Of a stretch of DNA of 64,000 nt, positions 45,338 to 57,816 are shown one piece after another. Source of the stretch: Nyssa sinensis (taxonomy: Eukaryota; Streptophyta; Magnoliopsida; Cornales; Nyssaceae); the NCBI GenBank assembly GCA_008638375.1, contig CM018038.1, forward strand, positions 15,336,515 through 15,400,514, written 5' to 3'. Numbering within the stretch: position 1 is the first letter of the stretch; each line of letters opens with the position of its first letter. The notes under the pieces were generated by a model that saw nothing but the letters and a program-made list of their open reading frames with translations, made no database searches and was not told the origin of the DNA. The position numbers and the translations under genes are program-made.

Positions 45338-45819
45338 TAGGGATGGCAATTTGCCCCGCCCTCGCTCCTCACCTAATGGGGCGGGTATGGGGTGCTCATA
45401 AACGAGGTCGGGGCGGAGTTGGGGTATGGCTTTTAAAATCTCGTCGGGTTCGAGGCGGGTTCGGAGGATGGTCACCCCACCCCGTCTATATATTAAGTTT
45501 TTTTATTTATTTTTATATACACTATATAAAATTAGTTTTAAGATTTTTCATATCACACTCATATATATATATATTTTTGTATTAGTTATTTTGGCCAAAA
45601 AAAAAATAATTTACTTATCAAAATAAAAGTTTTAACTTACCTAAATATATATATATATGTATCAGCGTTCAAGGCAGGGTGAAGTCGGGGAATATAAATA
45701 GGGTCGAGGTCGGGATAAACCTCTAAACGGGGTGAGACGAGGTCGAGGGCAAAAAATATAAACGGGGTCGGGTTAGGGAAGGGTCATCCTACCTCAAACC
45801 TGCCCCGTTGCCATTCCTA
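45338..45819. mobile_element. GC-rich MITE, 482 bp, hAT-like
   Basis: It starts TAGGGATGGCAATTTGCCCC and ends with the inverse GTTGCCATTCCTA. The interior holds several gacgaggtcgg / cggggtcgggt-like blocks. The flanking 8-mers TTTATCAC and TTTGTCAT agree at six of eight positions, fitting an aged hAT-type duplication. Confidence 0.75.
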
Positions 45820-47149
45820 TTTGTCATTTTATCATATATGTCACGACCCGAAACCCACCCTCTGCGGATTACCGGATCGCGATCGCCGCCCCGAGACCCG
45901 AGGGCCCCGAGACAAGGCTCGCATATGCAGCGGTATCGAATAGATGTGCAACATACGTTTTGCGGAAGCGTGAAAAACTTTTTCTTTTCTTTTCTCATTT
46001 TTAAATTATGCACATCCGTTCGGTACTGCTGCTCCATACATAGCATACATGGTTACACATTCAGAGTATAACTAAAAACTTAAAAACTTATAACATTAGA
46101 TACAGTACATGTTCGATTGCCCAGAGGGCTTATTACATGTCCTTACTATGTCTGCTAATACAAAAGTACTATTAGAGTTCACAGACTTATCAAAAGAAAC
46201 TATTTAACCATATCTTCCCAAAATCAGCAGATTCGTCATCGTCGTCCTTAAGTCAAGACTGCTGCTAATTACCTGAAAGGGGGGTCCGAACAAAGTCCGG
46301 GTAAGCTAATCTAAGCTTGTGAGCAATTCCAGTATTCGTCATGGGGTTTTCAATTAGCAGTGGTTTAGTACATAAGAGTTTGTAAAATAGTCACCGCCAA
46401 TTGTTCGTATAATTGAATACAGAATATATGCATTCCTTAAAACATGTGGCTTTGAAATATTTAAAACATTCAAGCTAAACTTATACATATGAACTTTAAA
46501 ACGTATAAAATATCATGTATTTCTTAAACAGAGTATATAAAACTCAAACATATGCATATTGAAAATGAGAGTAAAAACATGCTTTCATTTTCAAACCATT
46601 TGTCATCTTATCACTTCCATTAGTGGAATCCGTTTTGAACCGGAGTCTCGTATTACTTATCTATAGAGATATCTCATCTGCCTGAGGGATTAGATCCTGC
46701 TACCGGGCATTTTACAGGGCAATTGAGTTCCGTAAAACCCAAAATCCTGCCTATTTTACAGGGCAACTGAAAACTCAGAATCCTGTCTAAGTGCTTATGC
46801 ACCATTCATCTTATAAAACATTTATCATGTGGCTTGTCTCATAGATACTTTTCATAAATTCGTAATAAACATTCGTATACTTGAAATAAGCAAATTCAGA
46901 ATATTTAACTATAATTGCATTTTAACTAGACATGCTGAAAAGTATTTGAAGGAAAAACTATTGCAGAAACCAATCACTAAGCATGTCACAATGAATTTCT
47001 AAAACAGAACAATTAAAAACTGAATCATGTAAATACTGAATTTGAAACTTCAAATACTTCATATCTTATACTTAAAACCCTTTTTAAATTATGGAGTCAA
47101 ATCTCCAATTCAAGCATAGGGTTACTCACCTTGTACTTCTAGTCCTGCT

Positions 47150-47434
47150 CTATTTGGGCGCTTTTCCTTTGGCTTTCTTTAACCTTTGTCGCCATTCTTC
47201 CAACGTTTCCGTATCTTCCTGTTTCTTAAGCTTTCTGGCTGCTAGTTGCTCCTTAGTGATAGTCTTGTAAATAAAGGGGCTAACACAGCACACTTCGTTC
47301 GTTTTAGAAATCTGAATGCGATTTTGAATCAGCTGGAGCTGTTTTTCCAGTTTCTCCCGGAAAACTTTTTTCTTGGGATCCTTTGCTAGTTGTGCCCTCG
47401 TCATCATAGGAGTAACTTCTCGTTCTTGGCTCAT
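47150..47434 (-). CDS. Unrecognised Lys/Glu-rich 94-aa ORF inside the long LTR-like element
   Basis: An open minus-strand frame starting MSQEREVTPMMTRAQLAKDP. It continues as a charged, probably helical protein (FREKLEKQLQLIQNRIQISK, EQLAARKLKKQEDTETLEEW) and ends LKKAKGKAPK. I do not recognise a family. Just after the stop the minus strand reads CAAG followed by GTGAGTAA, a good splice-donor match. It might therefore be a real exon rather than a chance ORF. The related element at 54590-57811 shows no equivalent frame. Confidence 0.4.
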   Translation of the reverse strand: MSQEREVTPMMTRAQLAKDPKKKVFREKLEKQLQLIQNRIQISKTNEVCCVSPFIYKTITKEQLAARKLKKQEDTETLEEWRQRLKKAKGKAPK

Positions 47435-48570
47435 TTTTGTGTTTAATTAATTCTTTGTTTAAAAACACAATTTACCGTGTCAAGAAAAATAAATTTCTAC
47501 GATCATACTCTTCTGGGAGTTCCATTAACTTTAACTTAAGGTTATTTATTTAACATGTTTACGTATCCTGTCTTTTCGTATTTCATTTCTCGTACTTGCC
47601 TCAGTTTAGTACTTTGGCATTTCTTACATTTTTAGTCATCTGACAGATTCTATTTATCAAATTTTATGTCTTTTTATTTTAGACATCTCTTTTGGTCGAA
47701 TAGACTCTACCATTGAGTCCGGAGTGTCCAAGAAAGTCAGTTTAGGCCTTTCTAATATTTAATTCAGACTTTTATATATAAAGGACAAAATGGTCATTTT
47801 ATCGTTCTACGTGTCATATTTTTTCGTACTTCGTTTCGTAATTTGGACTCCATTTTTGAGTCCGGAATGTCAAAGAAAGTTAACTTAGACCTTCTCTGAT
47901 TTCATTTTGGCTTTAGGGGTACCAGGGGTATTTTGGTCTTTTTACCCCTTTACGTGTCTTTATTTTTTGGGACTCCGTCTCGTAAAACGGACCCTACCAT
48001 TGGCTTCAGAATATCCGAAATAGTAAGGATACACTATTCATTTATTAAATTTGGACTTTGTTTGACTTGTTTATGGGGCAGGGACATTTTGGTCATTTTG
48101 ACATTTTTTAGGGGTCTCAAATTTTTCGGGACCTCATCTCATGTCGTGAACCTCACCAATGGGCTCAGGGGGTCCAAGATAGTAAGGTTACATATATAAC
48201 TTGTAATTTTTGGACAACGGCCCATTTCGGAGTAATTAATTTAATTAATTTTGTTTAATGAAATTAATTTATAACATGTAATATATATATTATTAAAGGG
48301 GAATAAGTGACAGGTTGAATAGGGTGGCACGCTGGCCAGCGTGTCACCTCCCTCCCCATACGTCCCACGTTCGAATCCTGTAAGGCGCAATTGCGCCCTT
48401 TTTAATTTTCGGATTTAATTAATTATAATATATATATATATATATATCATGTTCATAAATGGACACACGCATACGCGTGGCCAAGTGGAAAAGAACGCGT
48501 GGGGCGCGTGAGGTCAGGGGTTCGAACCCCACCGACCGCAGTTTCCTCCCTTTTTCTTTAAAACTTAACC

Positions 48571-48616
<46 letters not shown>
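48571..48616. repeat. AT microsatellite
   Basis: About 23 AT dinucleotides without clear interruption. A shorter AT run lies at 48426-48448 and TA-rich runs at 49660-49700 and 49796-49815. Confidence 0.92.
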
Positions 48617-48618
<2 letters not shown>

Positions 48619-50099
48619 TCACTTAAGGCCCAAAATGACGTCGCCTTATTAATGCGGTGGCAAGCCCAGAGGCTGCCACTCGTCCCGAGTCCACCCACCG
48701 TTTTAAACGGTGCACGAGTCGACTCGGTCGTCTTCCCCAAGCGACCGACTGAAAAACCCTAATTCCCGAAATCCTTTTCTTCCTATTTTGTGAGTTTCTA
48801 CTCCACCAATCACTACTGTTTCGGTCCCAAATTATCCCTAAGAGATAAACGAGTAGATTGGCATTCGTTTTGGAGTTTAAAACCCTCACATATGTTCGGT
48901 CTTGAAGTGGATAACCCGAACTGTTATTTCGGTTATTCATGCTCGTTTCTTAACCATTTTTGATGAGGTTTGGCTTGCTGTGATCCCCTCTTCATGGGGA
49001 TTCAGTCTTCATTTAAAGAGATGGATTAAATCATAAGTTTAGAGGTTTGGGGTGTGAACCCGTAACCTGCATCTTGACATTTGAGGGTCGATTTTTGAGG
49101 TTCAAGGTCGCGTACATAGGTTTTTAGCATGCTTGTAGGGTCTACTAGAGGTCCTTATACACCAAACAAGGTTTGGTTTCCCTCGGGTCAGACCTGCTTC
49201 ATGCAAGGTCATCCATGGCGACTGCTCATGGGTTTCATGTTTTTAGGTGTTTTAAAGTTAAATTTTCATGCTTGTTATGTTTAGAATGTGTTCTAGACAT
49301 CATATATATCAAATGGAAGCTTTAAATCAGTTTGTATGTAGAGAAATTCTAGAGAGGGAATTTTGACAGTTTGAACATTCTTACCTTTTTTGGTTGGTTT
49401 TCCTCATCTTTCTTGCTCTAATCCTTCTTCTCTTCTCCTCAGTTTTCCTCTTCTTTTGGTTTCTTCGTGAGAGATCAACATGTACTGCATGTTTGGCTTT
49501 TAAAGCAAGGTAGCCGACCTCTCTCTCTCTTCATATCCTCTCTCTCTCTCTACAGCTATCTCTCTCTTTCTGCATTTTGAATTCTAGCCCTACACAGCTC
49601 TCCCATCTCATTAATTTTTACCTTTTTCTTTTTCAACTTTGCATTTAATTTCATAAGATATTTATACATATATATATACATATATACATATACACATATA
49701 TATACAAGACACACACACACACCAGCCGACACACACACACACATTCACACTTGTTAACTTTTTACTTTTTAACTTTTTCATATTTCTTTCATTTAATATA
49801 TATATATATATATACTTTTAATTAATACATATATATATCAAGCCTTATAATTAATTAATTAATGTAATAATTAATTAATTATATATATATGATTTTCTTT
49901 TCTCGTAATACGTGTCATGTGACCCGGTATCCCGGGTCGGGATATTACAATATATCACTTACTCCCCCCGAGCCTCAGTTCTAGGAGACCCATGCAGAGC
50001 TGAGGTTAGGGTTTCCGAAGAGTCACGCGTATTTTCATAAATGCGTCGTTTCATATTTCGATAAAATAGTCGTTGATGGGACAGTTACAGCCTCATCAT

Positions 50100-50426
50100 T
50101 GCGCTAGCTGTCGATTGGATAACCGAGGCCATTATTGGCCAACCGTCGATTGGGATTCGGGGTCATAAATGTTGATCTTCCTTGGGTTGTCTTATAAATA
50201 GAAGAAGTCTTCCCAAGAAGAGTCTTTTATGAACTCTTTAACAGACCAAGTGTAATTCTGAGCAAAAAGAAGGCCCCAAGGCGATTTCTAGTGTACCCGA
50301 AGATCACTCCGGCGATCATCCTTTAAGCTTCCGGTCAGTTGTGAAAAAATACATTTCCATCTTTTTTGTTTTTATTTTATCTTTTGTTTTTTGCCCTTCT
50401 TCTCCTTTTTTGTTTTATTTGTGAGG
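50100..50426 (+). promoter_or_regulatory. Promoter-like region of the antisense gene, TATA box at 50193
   Basis: TATAAATA lies at 50193-50200, about 230 bp before the ATG at 50427. Upstream are inverted/direct cgattgg-type motifs (gtcgattggataaccgagg, cgtcgattgggattcgg). The orientation is opposite to the Tat element's own genes, so this could drive the antisense gene separately. Confidence 0.55.
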
Positions 50427-52353
50427 ATGTCTACTTCTGATGTTTATTCAAGCACGGGTGAGAAAGAGAGGGAAGATGTAAAAATAGGGGATCAGGGGGC
50501 ATTAGGCCCTATTTTAGGTGATGAAGTTATGAATGCTTCAAGAGACAGTTCAAGAGTGCTTCTAATTGAAGCATACCTCGAGCTTAGGGATAGAGAGGTC
50601 CTCATCGAGCAGACCTCATAAGAGAGAGGAAAGCGAGAGTGCCATGACTGAGGGCATGCTAGATGCCTTTAAAATGAATTTTAATTTTCCTATAAATGTG
50701 TCATGTAGGATATCGAGGGTTATAGATCGCCCATAGGATATTAAGAGATGAGAGATATGCGTTTATCTCGAATGGTTTGAGGTCGATGTACGTTTTCCTC
50801 TCCACCTTCTAGTGAACGATTTTTTTAGCTGGTTCAAAATCTGCCCTGTAGAACTAAATATTAACAGTTGGAGGCAGTTAATGGCCTTCTTAGTCCTAGG
50901 CGATCAAAACAAAGTCGAAGTAAATCTGAACCTCATTAGAACTAACATGGATATGAAGTACCTGAAGTCAGAGAGGATGTTCTATGTCCTTTGACAAGAA
51001 GTTTAAGTCATTGACCTCGGTACCTACTTCCAAAAAAATATGAAAGAAGTGGTACTTCTTTGTCAATAGTGATTGGGAATATGAAGACTTCGAGAACAGG
51101 AACAGCTTCTTTCCTCGGCACACCGGCTTTAAGGGTGAGCCTATAGAACTTTAGATGTTAATTTTAACACTGTAATCTCCTTCCGACTTGACTGACACTT
51201 TTTCTAAATTTCTATTGTCATAGATAAGAAGGCTTTGAAAAGGTTAGTTTTCACTCTCAACCTACAAGAAAAATATAGGAGACTTCTTCACCCTCAAGAC
51301 TATCCTCACGACAAGGTCCTTACCCTCCAGAACTTCATGGACGCTGGACTGGTGAAGGATAAGTCGGAGATCCTGAAGAAGATTATCTTAACAGGCTGGA
51401 CGCCTAGATCAAAGAAGGCTGGGGGAACGTCCACCCCTGCTGTACAAGCTCCTTCCTAGAAGAAAAGGAGGACTGAGATAGGGGGATCCAGTTCCCCTGA
51501 ACGTATGGTCTCAAAGGAGTTGGCTCTATCCATCGTACGGCGTAAGCTTCCACCACTTCCAGCCTTTATAACGCGCTCTGGATCCCTAGGAAAATGGAAG
51601 ATGGGCGCAGTGCCTCCAGTGGTGGCCATGGCTGAAACCGGGGAGGTAGCCATAAAGAGGGCCTACGAGGAGGCTTGGAGCTCAGCTGTCAGTCACTTCA
51701 AGGGTCTAAAGCCTCGGAAGATCGCTAGGGACCTCCCAGTCTCTCATATGAGGGTAAGATTTTCTTGTCTTGTCTTATGCCTTAGTCGATTTCATATATT
51801 TCTTTAAATTTTGTCCTTACTAACTTATCTAATTTTTATTTATTCGTAGGCGATTCATGCCATGGCTGTCATTATGGTCTGCCTGGAAGAATCAAAACAA
51901 GAAGACAAACTTCAAGCTGAGCTAGACGAAACTAGGCTTCAACCCGAGACCGCCCACTCTGCATCTCTTTCCTTTGAGGAGAAGCTGAAGGAGTCTCTCA
52001 CCATTGTCGCTATTCTGGAGTCACAAAAGAATGCTTTGGCTTTAGAGTTAGAGACTCTTAAGAAAGAGAAGGAAAAGGTTGACGTTGCTACTCAGAGACT
52101 TGCAACTAGCGTGCAAGCGACGAGAAATGAGATAGAAAAGGCCTTTAGGGAAGAGGTGTAGAGGCTTAGTGGGGAGTTTGCAGATCATGAGTATTAAGCT
52201 TTTAGGAGAAAGATCCTGAAGTTGTATCCTAACCTCGACATCTCAGGCATAGATGAGGTTTCAGTGGATGAACCTGTGACGAGTCCTCATGAGGTTGCCC
52301 CAGTGGAATCTGCAGATCCCGAAGGAGAAGCCCCTCTTGCCGAGGATCATTAG
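50427..52353 (+). pseudogene. Tat-element antisense accessory gene (plant transposon-type protein), three exons, decayed
   Basis: Exons 50427-51134, 51224-51753 and 51850-52353 are separated by 89- and 96-bp GT-AG introns. Junction phases agree: G|AT gives Asp in intron 1, and intron 2 falls between codons. Recognisable parts: SSPPSSE/NSWRQLMAFLVLGDQ, WYFFVNSDWEYEDFENRNSF, LTLQNFMDAGLVKDKSE, a coiled coil (KLQAELDETRLQ ... LESQKNALALELETLKKEKE) and a C-terminal KLYPNLDISGIDEVSVDEP with an acidic tail. This layout matches the accessory ORF carried antisense by plant Tat/gypsy elements, function unknown. Frameshifts in exon 1 and stops at 51457 and 52159 (both apparent CAG to TAG) plus 52196 disable it. 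Confidence 0.75.
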
Positions 52354-52599
52354 TTAGGATTTTTGTAACTTTTTTCTTTCTTCTGGTCTTCCAATCTTGT
52401 AATTTCCCATCTTTGGGCTAATATATGAAATTTCACTCATTCCAAAACTTGTATCTTATTTAATATCTTTGTGATATATTTGTCTTTCAAATAACTTCTT
52501 CAATATCCAAACTAATATAAGTTCTCTTAGAGACTCCAAAGCACTCACAAGGCATTTAAGGGGCCTAAATGAGAGGATATACAGAACCGAAACACTTAT

Positions 52600-53150
52600 A
52601 ATTAAAACAAGGTTTCTCAAGTGTCTTCATAGTGGTAATTTATAATACACCGACCGACAACACTTGTAAATAAAACAAGGCTTTTCTAAATGTCTATAGA
52701 GTGAGAAAAATTGGACCAGATTTATGATACTTGTAACGAGCACAAGCCCAGTAGGAATCTGTATATTGATTTAATGGACCAGACCTGCAGCACTTGTAAT
52801 AGATACAAGACTTTTAGGGGTCTATGCATTGATAAAATGGACTAGACCTGTAGCACTCGTAATGGATATAAGACTTTTAGGGGTTTGTGCATTGATAAAA
52901 TGAACCAGACCTGTAGCACTTGTAATGGATACAAGGCTTTTAGGGGTCTGTGCATTGATAAAATGGACCAGACCTGTAGCACTTGTAGTGGATACAAGGC
53001 TTTTAGGGGTTTATGCATTGATTAAAATGGACCAAACCTGTAGTATTTGTAATGGATATAAGGCTTTTAGGGGTCTATGCATTGATTGAAATGGACCACA
53101 CTTGTAGCACTTGTAATGGATACAAGGTTTTTAAGGGCCTGTGCATTGAG
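52600..53150. repeat. 63-bp tandem repeat array in the Tat 3' region
   Basis: The block cttttagggg recurs at 52811, 52874, 52937, 53000, 53064 and about 53128, spaced 63-64 bp. Units contain gcacttgtaatggataca and gcattgataaaatgg. More degraded units extend left to about 52600. Such arrays between integrase and the 3' end are known in Tat/Ogre-type elements. Confidence 0.9.
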
Positions 53151-53179
53151 TGAAAAAACTCTGAGAATAATTAAAAGTA

Positions 53180-54580
53180 GTTTTTTTATTGATAATACTT
53201 GCGTAAATATTCGATGTTCCAAGGTCTAGGTATAGGCTTCCCAGTTAGATCTTCCAACTCATAAGTCGTAGGTGTGACGATCTTAGTTTTTTTGTAAGGT
53301 CCTTCCTAATTAGGGGAAAGCTTTCCCATGGTGGGATCTTTAATGCTCGGAAACACCCTTCTTAAGACGAAATCTCTAAGCTAGAAATTGATGGGTTTTA
53401 ACCCCTGATTGAAACATTTATCCATTCTCTGCTGGTAGGCTTCGGTCCTAATCTGAGCTTGCTCACGTATTTCTTCCAGTAAGTCCAGATTCTCCACAAG
53501 TTGTTGGTTATTGCCCCCTTGGTCAAAATTGTCTGTCTTAAGGGTTGGCATGCTAATTTCGACAAGAATGATTATCTCGGTGCTATAGGCGAGTGAGAAT
53601 AGTGTTTCCGCAATTAGGGTTCTTTTAGTAGTTCGATAAGCTTAGAGTACTCTAGGGAGTTCTTCGACCCATCTTCCCTTAGCTTCCTTCAACCTTCGGC
53701 TTGACCACTAGCTTGAGAATTGAGGATGCGCTGGAGAGGAGAAGTGATGACTGATGTGCAAGTCTTTACAGAACTTCCCGAATACCTTTCTAACAAACTG
53801 CGTCCCATTGTCTAAAATAATGATACAGAGTATACCGAACCTGCATACCACATTTTTTAAGTAAAATTCTTTACTTCTACCTTTGTTATGTGGGTCAGTG
53901 GTTCAACCTCTGCCCATTTAGAAAAAATAATTAATGGCGACTAGCAGAAATATCCTGTTCTTAGGGACTTTTGGCAATGACCCTACAATGTCTATTCCCT
54001 ACTGGGCGAAGGGCCAATGACTCACAATAGAAACGAGTTCATGATGAGGCTGATGTTGGTATGAGGCGAATCGTTGACATTTGTCACATTTCTGGACATA
54101 TTCCTTAGTCTGTTTTAGCATACCGGGCCAGTAGTAACCCTGAGTTAGTGCTCGGTGGGCTATAGTCCTACCGCCATTATAGTTTCCATAGATCCCCTCA
54201 TATATCTTGGTTAGGACGTAGTGGGTCTCTTCTGAAGTTAAGCATCATAGGAGGGGCTGTGTGTAGGACTTTTGGTAAAGCTTTCTTTAAGAATTAAATA
54301 TTAAGCTGCCATAATTCAAATTCTTCTGGCATGATTCTTGTTATCTGGAAGCAACCTTTCTTCAGATACTGGATGTTGGGAGTCATCCAATTCTGAGGCT
54401 GTTCTGAAATTTGAAGGGATTGTATTACTTCAATACTAAATTTTAATTGGTAGGAGATTTTCACCATTGAGTCCCTTTCTGGCTTGAGATAGGAGACCAT
54501 ATTTGCTAAAGCGTCGGCCTTGGAGTTTTGGTTTCTTTCAATCTTCTAAATAATGAATTTGCGAAAAGACTACTTTAGTG
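53180..54580 (-). pseudogene. Tat-type gypsy integrase and RNase H C-terminus, decayed
   Basis: Minus-strand translation in broken frames shows the end of RNase H near 54520 (NQNSKADALANMVS), then integrase pieces including a NSQASGQAE motif near 53710 and PLRQTILTKGAITNN near 53520. The C-terminal KRTK-like part reaches about 53180. Stops in all frames. Confidence 0.7.
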
Positions 54581-54589
54581 ATTCCACTA

Positions 54590-57500
54590 TGTTACGCCCT
54601 GAATTTCCACAAACCTGGGGAGTGAGTGAAATAAACAAAAAAAGGAATAATAAAGGACAATTACATGCATTTCAAACACTAACCCAATTCATGTTCTGAT
54701 ACTAATCCATAGAGCCTTACCCGTTGTTTCACAACATACAAAATAAACATGTATAGTTTAGGGCTTATGCCCTTATACAACATCAAAATATGCTTCAAGG
54801 GCCAAAAATCCTCCATGATCCACGTCTCCTTTGTTCTCCAAGACTTCCTCAAGTCTCAAGTATCAGGAGCATCATCTGTAATATGATATCCCACGAATGG
54901 GTCAGCTTAACAACTGGTCTAACATAATGCTAATGCAAGAAACAAGATTAAGGCGTGGCATATGCAAAGTGTACATTTATAATCTAAATATTTTCCAGTT
55001 CATTAATACGATGCAATGAAAATATGCATGACACACCCATGTACTCTATGCCACACCCATGTCTCATTTACGGAGCGCATCCGATGGATCTGAGTACCAA
55101 CTCCCGTTTACGGGCCTCCTCCCGTTGGATCGGGGTACCAATGCAATGGCCAATTTTGGGTTTTTCACCACAGGATTTACACCCTCATAATGTATAGCAC
55201 CACGTGCTCAACCCACACTATGTTTTCAAATGATTCACCATACGCCAATATGCTTTGATTTCACCACATAATAATATAATCTCAATGAAGCATGCTTTAA
55301 ATAATACATCATACTTGAAGCAATAATAACATTTAAATCACAAAACTTGTTCCTCATGAATACATGTCTCATACAGTCAATTTAAACAAATGGTCACAGT
55401 TCACGTTCATCACTTTACTAAATTCTCAAAGAATGTAAGAAACACACAAGCACGTAAACAACCAACTCTAGGTTATCAAGAAAACATATTCCAAATAATT
55501 TTCCAACAACAGTTAAGCATATAAATCATTCAATTTAGTCATAAAATATTCCTAAACTTAACATTGTTTCTTACTTAGCAGAATATCATACCTAGAAGGG
55601 TTTTTCTCAACCCTTGGGAGTCGCGTCCGCTGTGTAGTCGAACCAAACAGTGAGAATGTAGAAGGTCAAACCGCCTTCTCCTTTCCTTTCAATGTTCCTA
55701 AAAATTATGAAATATAACTTAGTCTATTGCTACTTGAATTATGCTATTCATTAAATTTTATGTTTTTATTTCATGAGTTTCTATTTTACTAAAATAAACT
55801 CTATCATTGAATCCGGAATGTCAAAGAAAGTCGGTTTAGGCTTTCGCAGAATTCAATTTGGGCATCTGTGCTAAAAAGGGTAAAATGGTCATTTTGCACT
55901 TTTACGGGTTTTTACTTCTTGAGACCCCTTTTCATAAATCAGACTTTGTTTTTGAGTCCAGAATGCTCGAAATAATAAAAATTCACTATTCTTTTATTTC
56001 AATTGGAGTTCGTTTGACTATTCTTTGACTTAGGGACATTTTGGTTATTTTAGTATTCCTACGGGTCTTTTATTTTTTGGGACCTCGTCTCATGTCACGG
56101 ACCTCACCATTGGTCTCAGAAGGTCCAAGATAGTCAAAATACACTAATAACTTGTCTAATTTAGACTCCGGGCCATTTTGCCATTATTTAATTAATTAAA
56201 TTAATTAATTATTATTATAACATAATATATATATGCCTAAATAGGACATGGGATTGTCCTGTCCTAACTGGTCACACGCGTCATCTTCCACATGATTGAT
56301 CCTTAGTTCGAGTTACAGGGGCTGCGCCCCTGCGTATTTTTTTCCATATGTCTTGGGCCCAAATAGTAGACAACGCCCCAAATTTAGGATAGATTATCCA
56401 GTCCAGGTTTAGAGCATCAAATTTAATTTCTAAGGGTCGTAACCAAATAGCCCAATTCCACTTTTAAAATTTAAACCCTAACACCCCAAAATGGCACCAT
56501 TCCACTAATGCGGTGGCCAACTCCACAACGTGACACGTGTCCTGAGTCGACACAATGGTACCCTATCTCGGTCATGACTCGGTTGAGTCAACTCGCAAGT
56601 TGGCTCAGCGGGGTCTTCTTCTTCCCCACGCTCTCGCTACTGTTGCCCTAAACTCTATAACTTTTCATTTCAAATTTCGTGCTTTTTTAGTTGTTCATTC
56701 TTTCTGTTTTTCATCCCACATTATTTTTGAAGTACTAAGGTAGAGTTTGGCATTCATTTGGAGCCTCTGGTCCAGTTCAAGTGCTCGGTTTATGGCTTGA
56801 TAGCCGAACCTGCAACTTGGCCGTTCATGGTCATTTTTTATCCAAAACTCTTGGGGTTTCTTTTGTTGTGATCTATTTTTCATGGGGTTCAAGTCCCCAT
56901 TCTCATATGTAGGTTTTTCACAAGGTTTGTGAGGTTGGGTTTTAAAACCCGTACCTGCAACTCAAATTCCTAAGGCTTCCTTTGAGTCTCAAGGTCGAGG
57001 CTTAGCATTTTTAAAACACTTTGGGAGTCTATTTGTGGTCTCAACAAACCAAACTTGGTTTGGCTTTAGTTGGTTCAGACTTACTCTCATGGAGGTCCTT
57101 CAATGGCTATTCTTCTTGGTTTGGTTATGTCAACCCCTCTTTGACCTCTTAGTTTAATCTTAATTGTTTTAGACATCAAAACAAACTCATGCATGTCTAA
57201 GAAAACTTAAAAACAGTTTACATATATTCACAAACTCTTAGAGAGAGAAAATATGGTGGTTTGTGTTTACCTCTCAACAGTGTTCTCCTCCTTTCTATTC
57301 CTTTGCTTTTTACTTCTGAATATCCCAGATCTCCTTCTAATTTCTTATTTTTCTCTCAACTCAAACCAAACGTAAATGTGTAAGGCCAAAAAAAACCCAA
57401 AACCACCTAGCTCACCCACGGTTTCCCCTCTCGGTTCTCTCTTTTTCCCACGCCTTTTTTGGTTGACATTTTGTATTTTTATATGTATATTATATCAACA

Positions 57501-57811
57501 CACACTAGTACACACTTGCTCATACACACACACAACCGACACACACACACATGAGCATGCATTACAATTGCATGCACCTGCTGCTTAGGCATCTTTCTTT
57601 CCTTTCCTTTATTTTTTCTTGTACTTTATATGTGAATACATGTATACATATATAACATAATACTATATACATATATATATATACATACATATACAATACA
57701 TCACTCACACACATTATTATACTTAGTTTATACATGCCTATACACTCATTTATACACGTGCACACACATTTATGAAATGAGAAATTTATTCCAAAAATTC
57801 AGATCTCTACA
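54590..57811. mobile_element. Long solo LTR-like element, 3222 bp, TSD CACTA
   Basis: It begins TGTTACGCCCTGAATTTCC and ends AGATCTCTACA, with the exact 5-bp duplication CACTA at 54585-54589 and 57812-57816. Removing it with one CACTA brings the two halves of the Tat RNase H region together (SGI/VESLK side and the KADALANM side). It is homologous in direct orientation to the 45839-49949 element, including attgaatccgg, aaaatggtcatttt, gggacctcgtctcatgtc and aggtccaagatagtc. No coding region. Confidence 0.85.
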
Positions 57812-57816
57812 CACTA

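Larger units (their letters stand above)
45839..49949. mobile_element. Long solo LTR-like element, 4111 bp, TSD ATATA
   Basis: It begins TGTCACGACCCGAAACCC and ends CGGGATATTACA (TG...CA), flanked by ATATA at 45834-45838 and 49950-49954. It is directly related to the element at 54590-57811 over about 47690-48420 (attgagtccgg, aaaatggtcatttt, tttttgggac, ggtccaagatagt). No gag-pol or second LTR is seen, which suggests a solo LTR of a long-LTR gypsy family. It contains a 94-codon ORF, two tRNA-like B-box modules and long AT microsatellites. Confidence 0.75.

Noticed and set aside
48477..48540. A genuine tRNA gene
   Set aside because: A- and B-box-like motifs are present, but no full cloverleaf or acceptor stem could be folded by eye, and it lies inside a repeated LTR-like element.
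45839..49949. Mutator-like element with long terminal inverted repeats
   Set aside because: No 9-bp duplication was found, whereas a 5-bp ATATA duplication and TG...CA ends fit an LTR better. AT-rich flanks keep some doubt.
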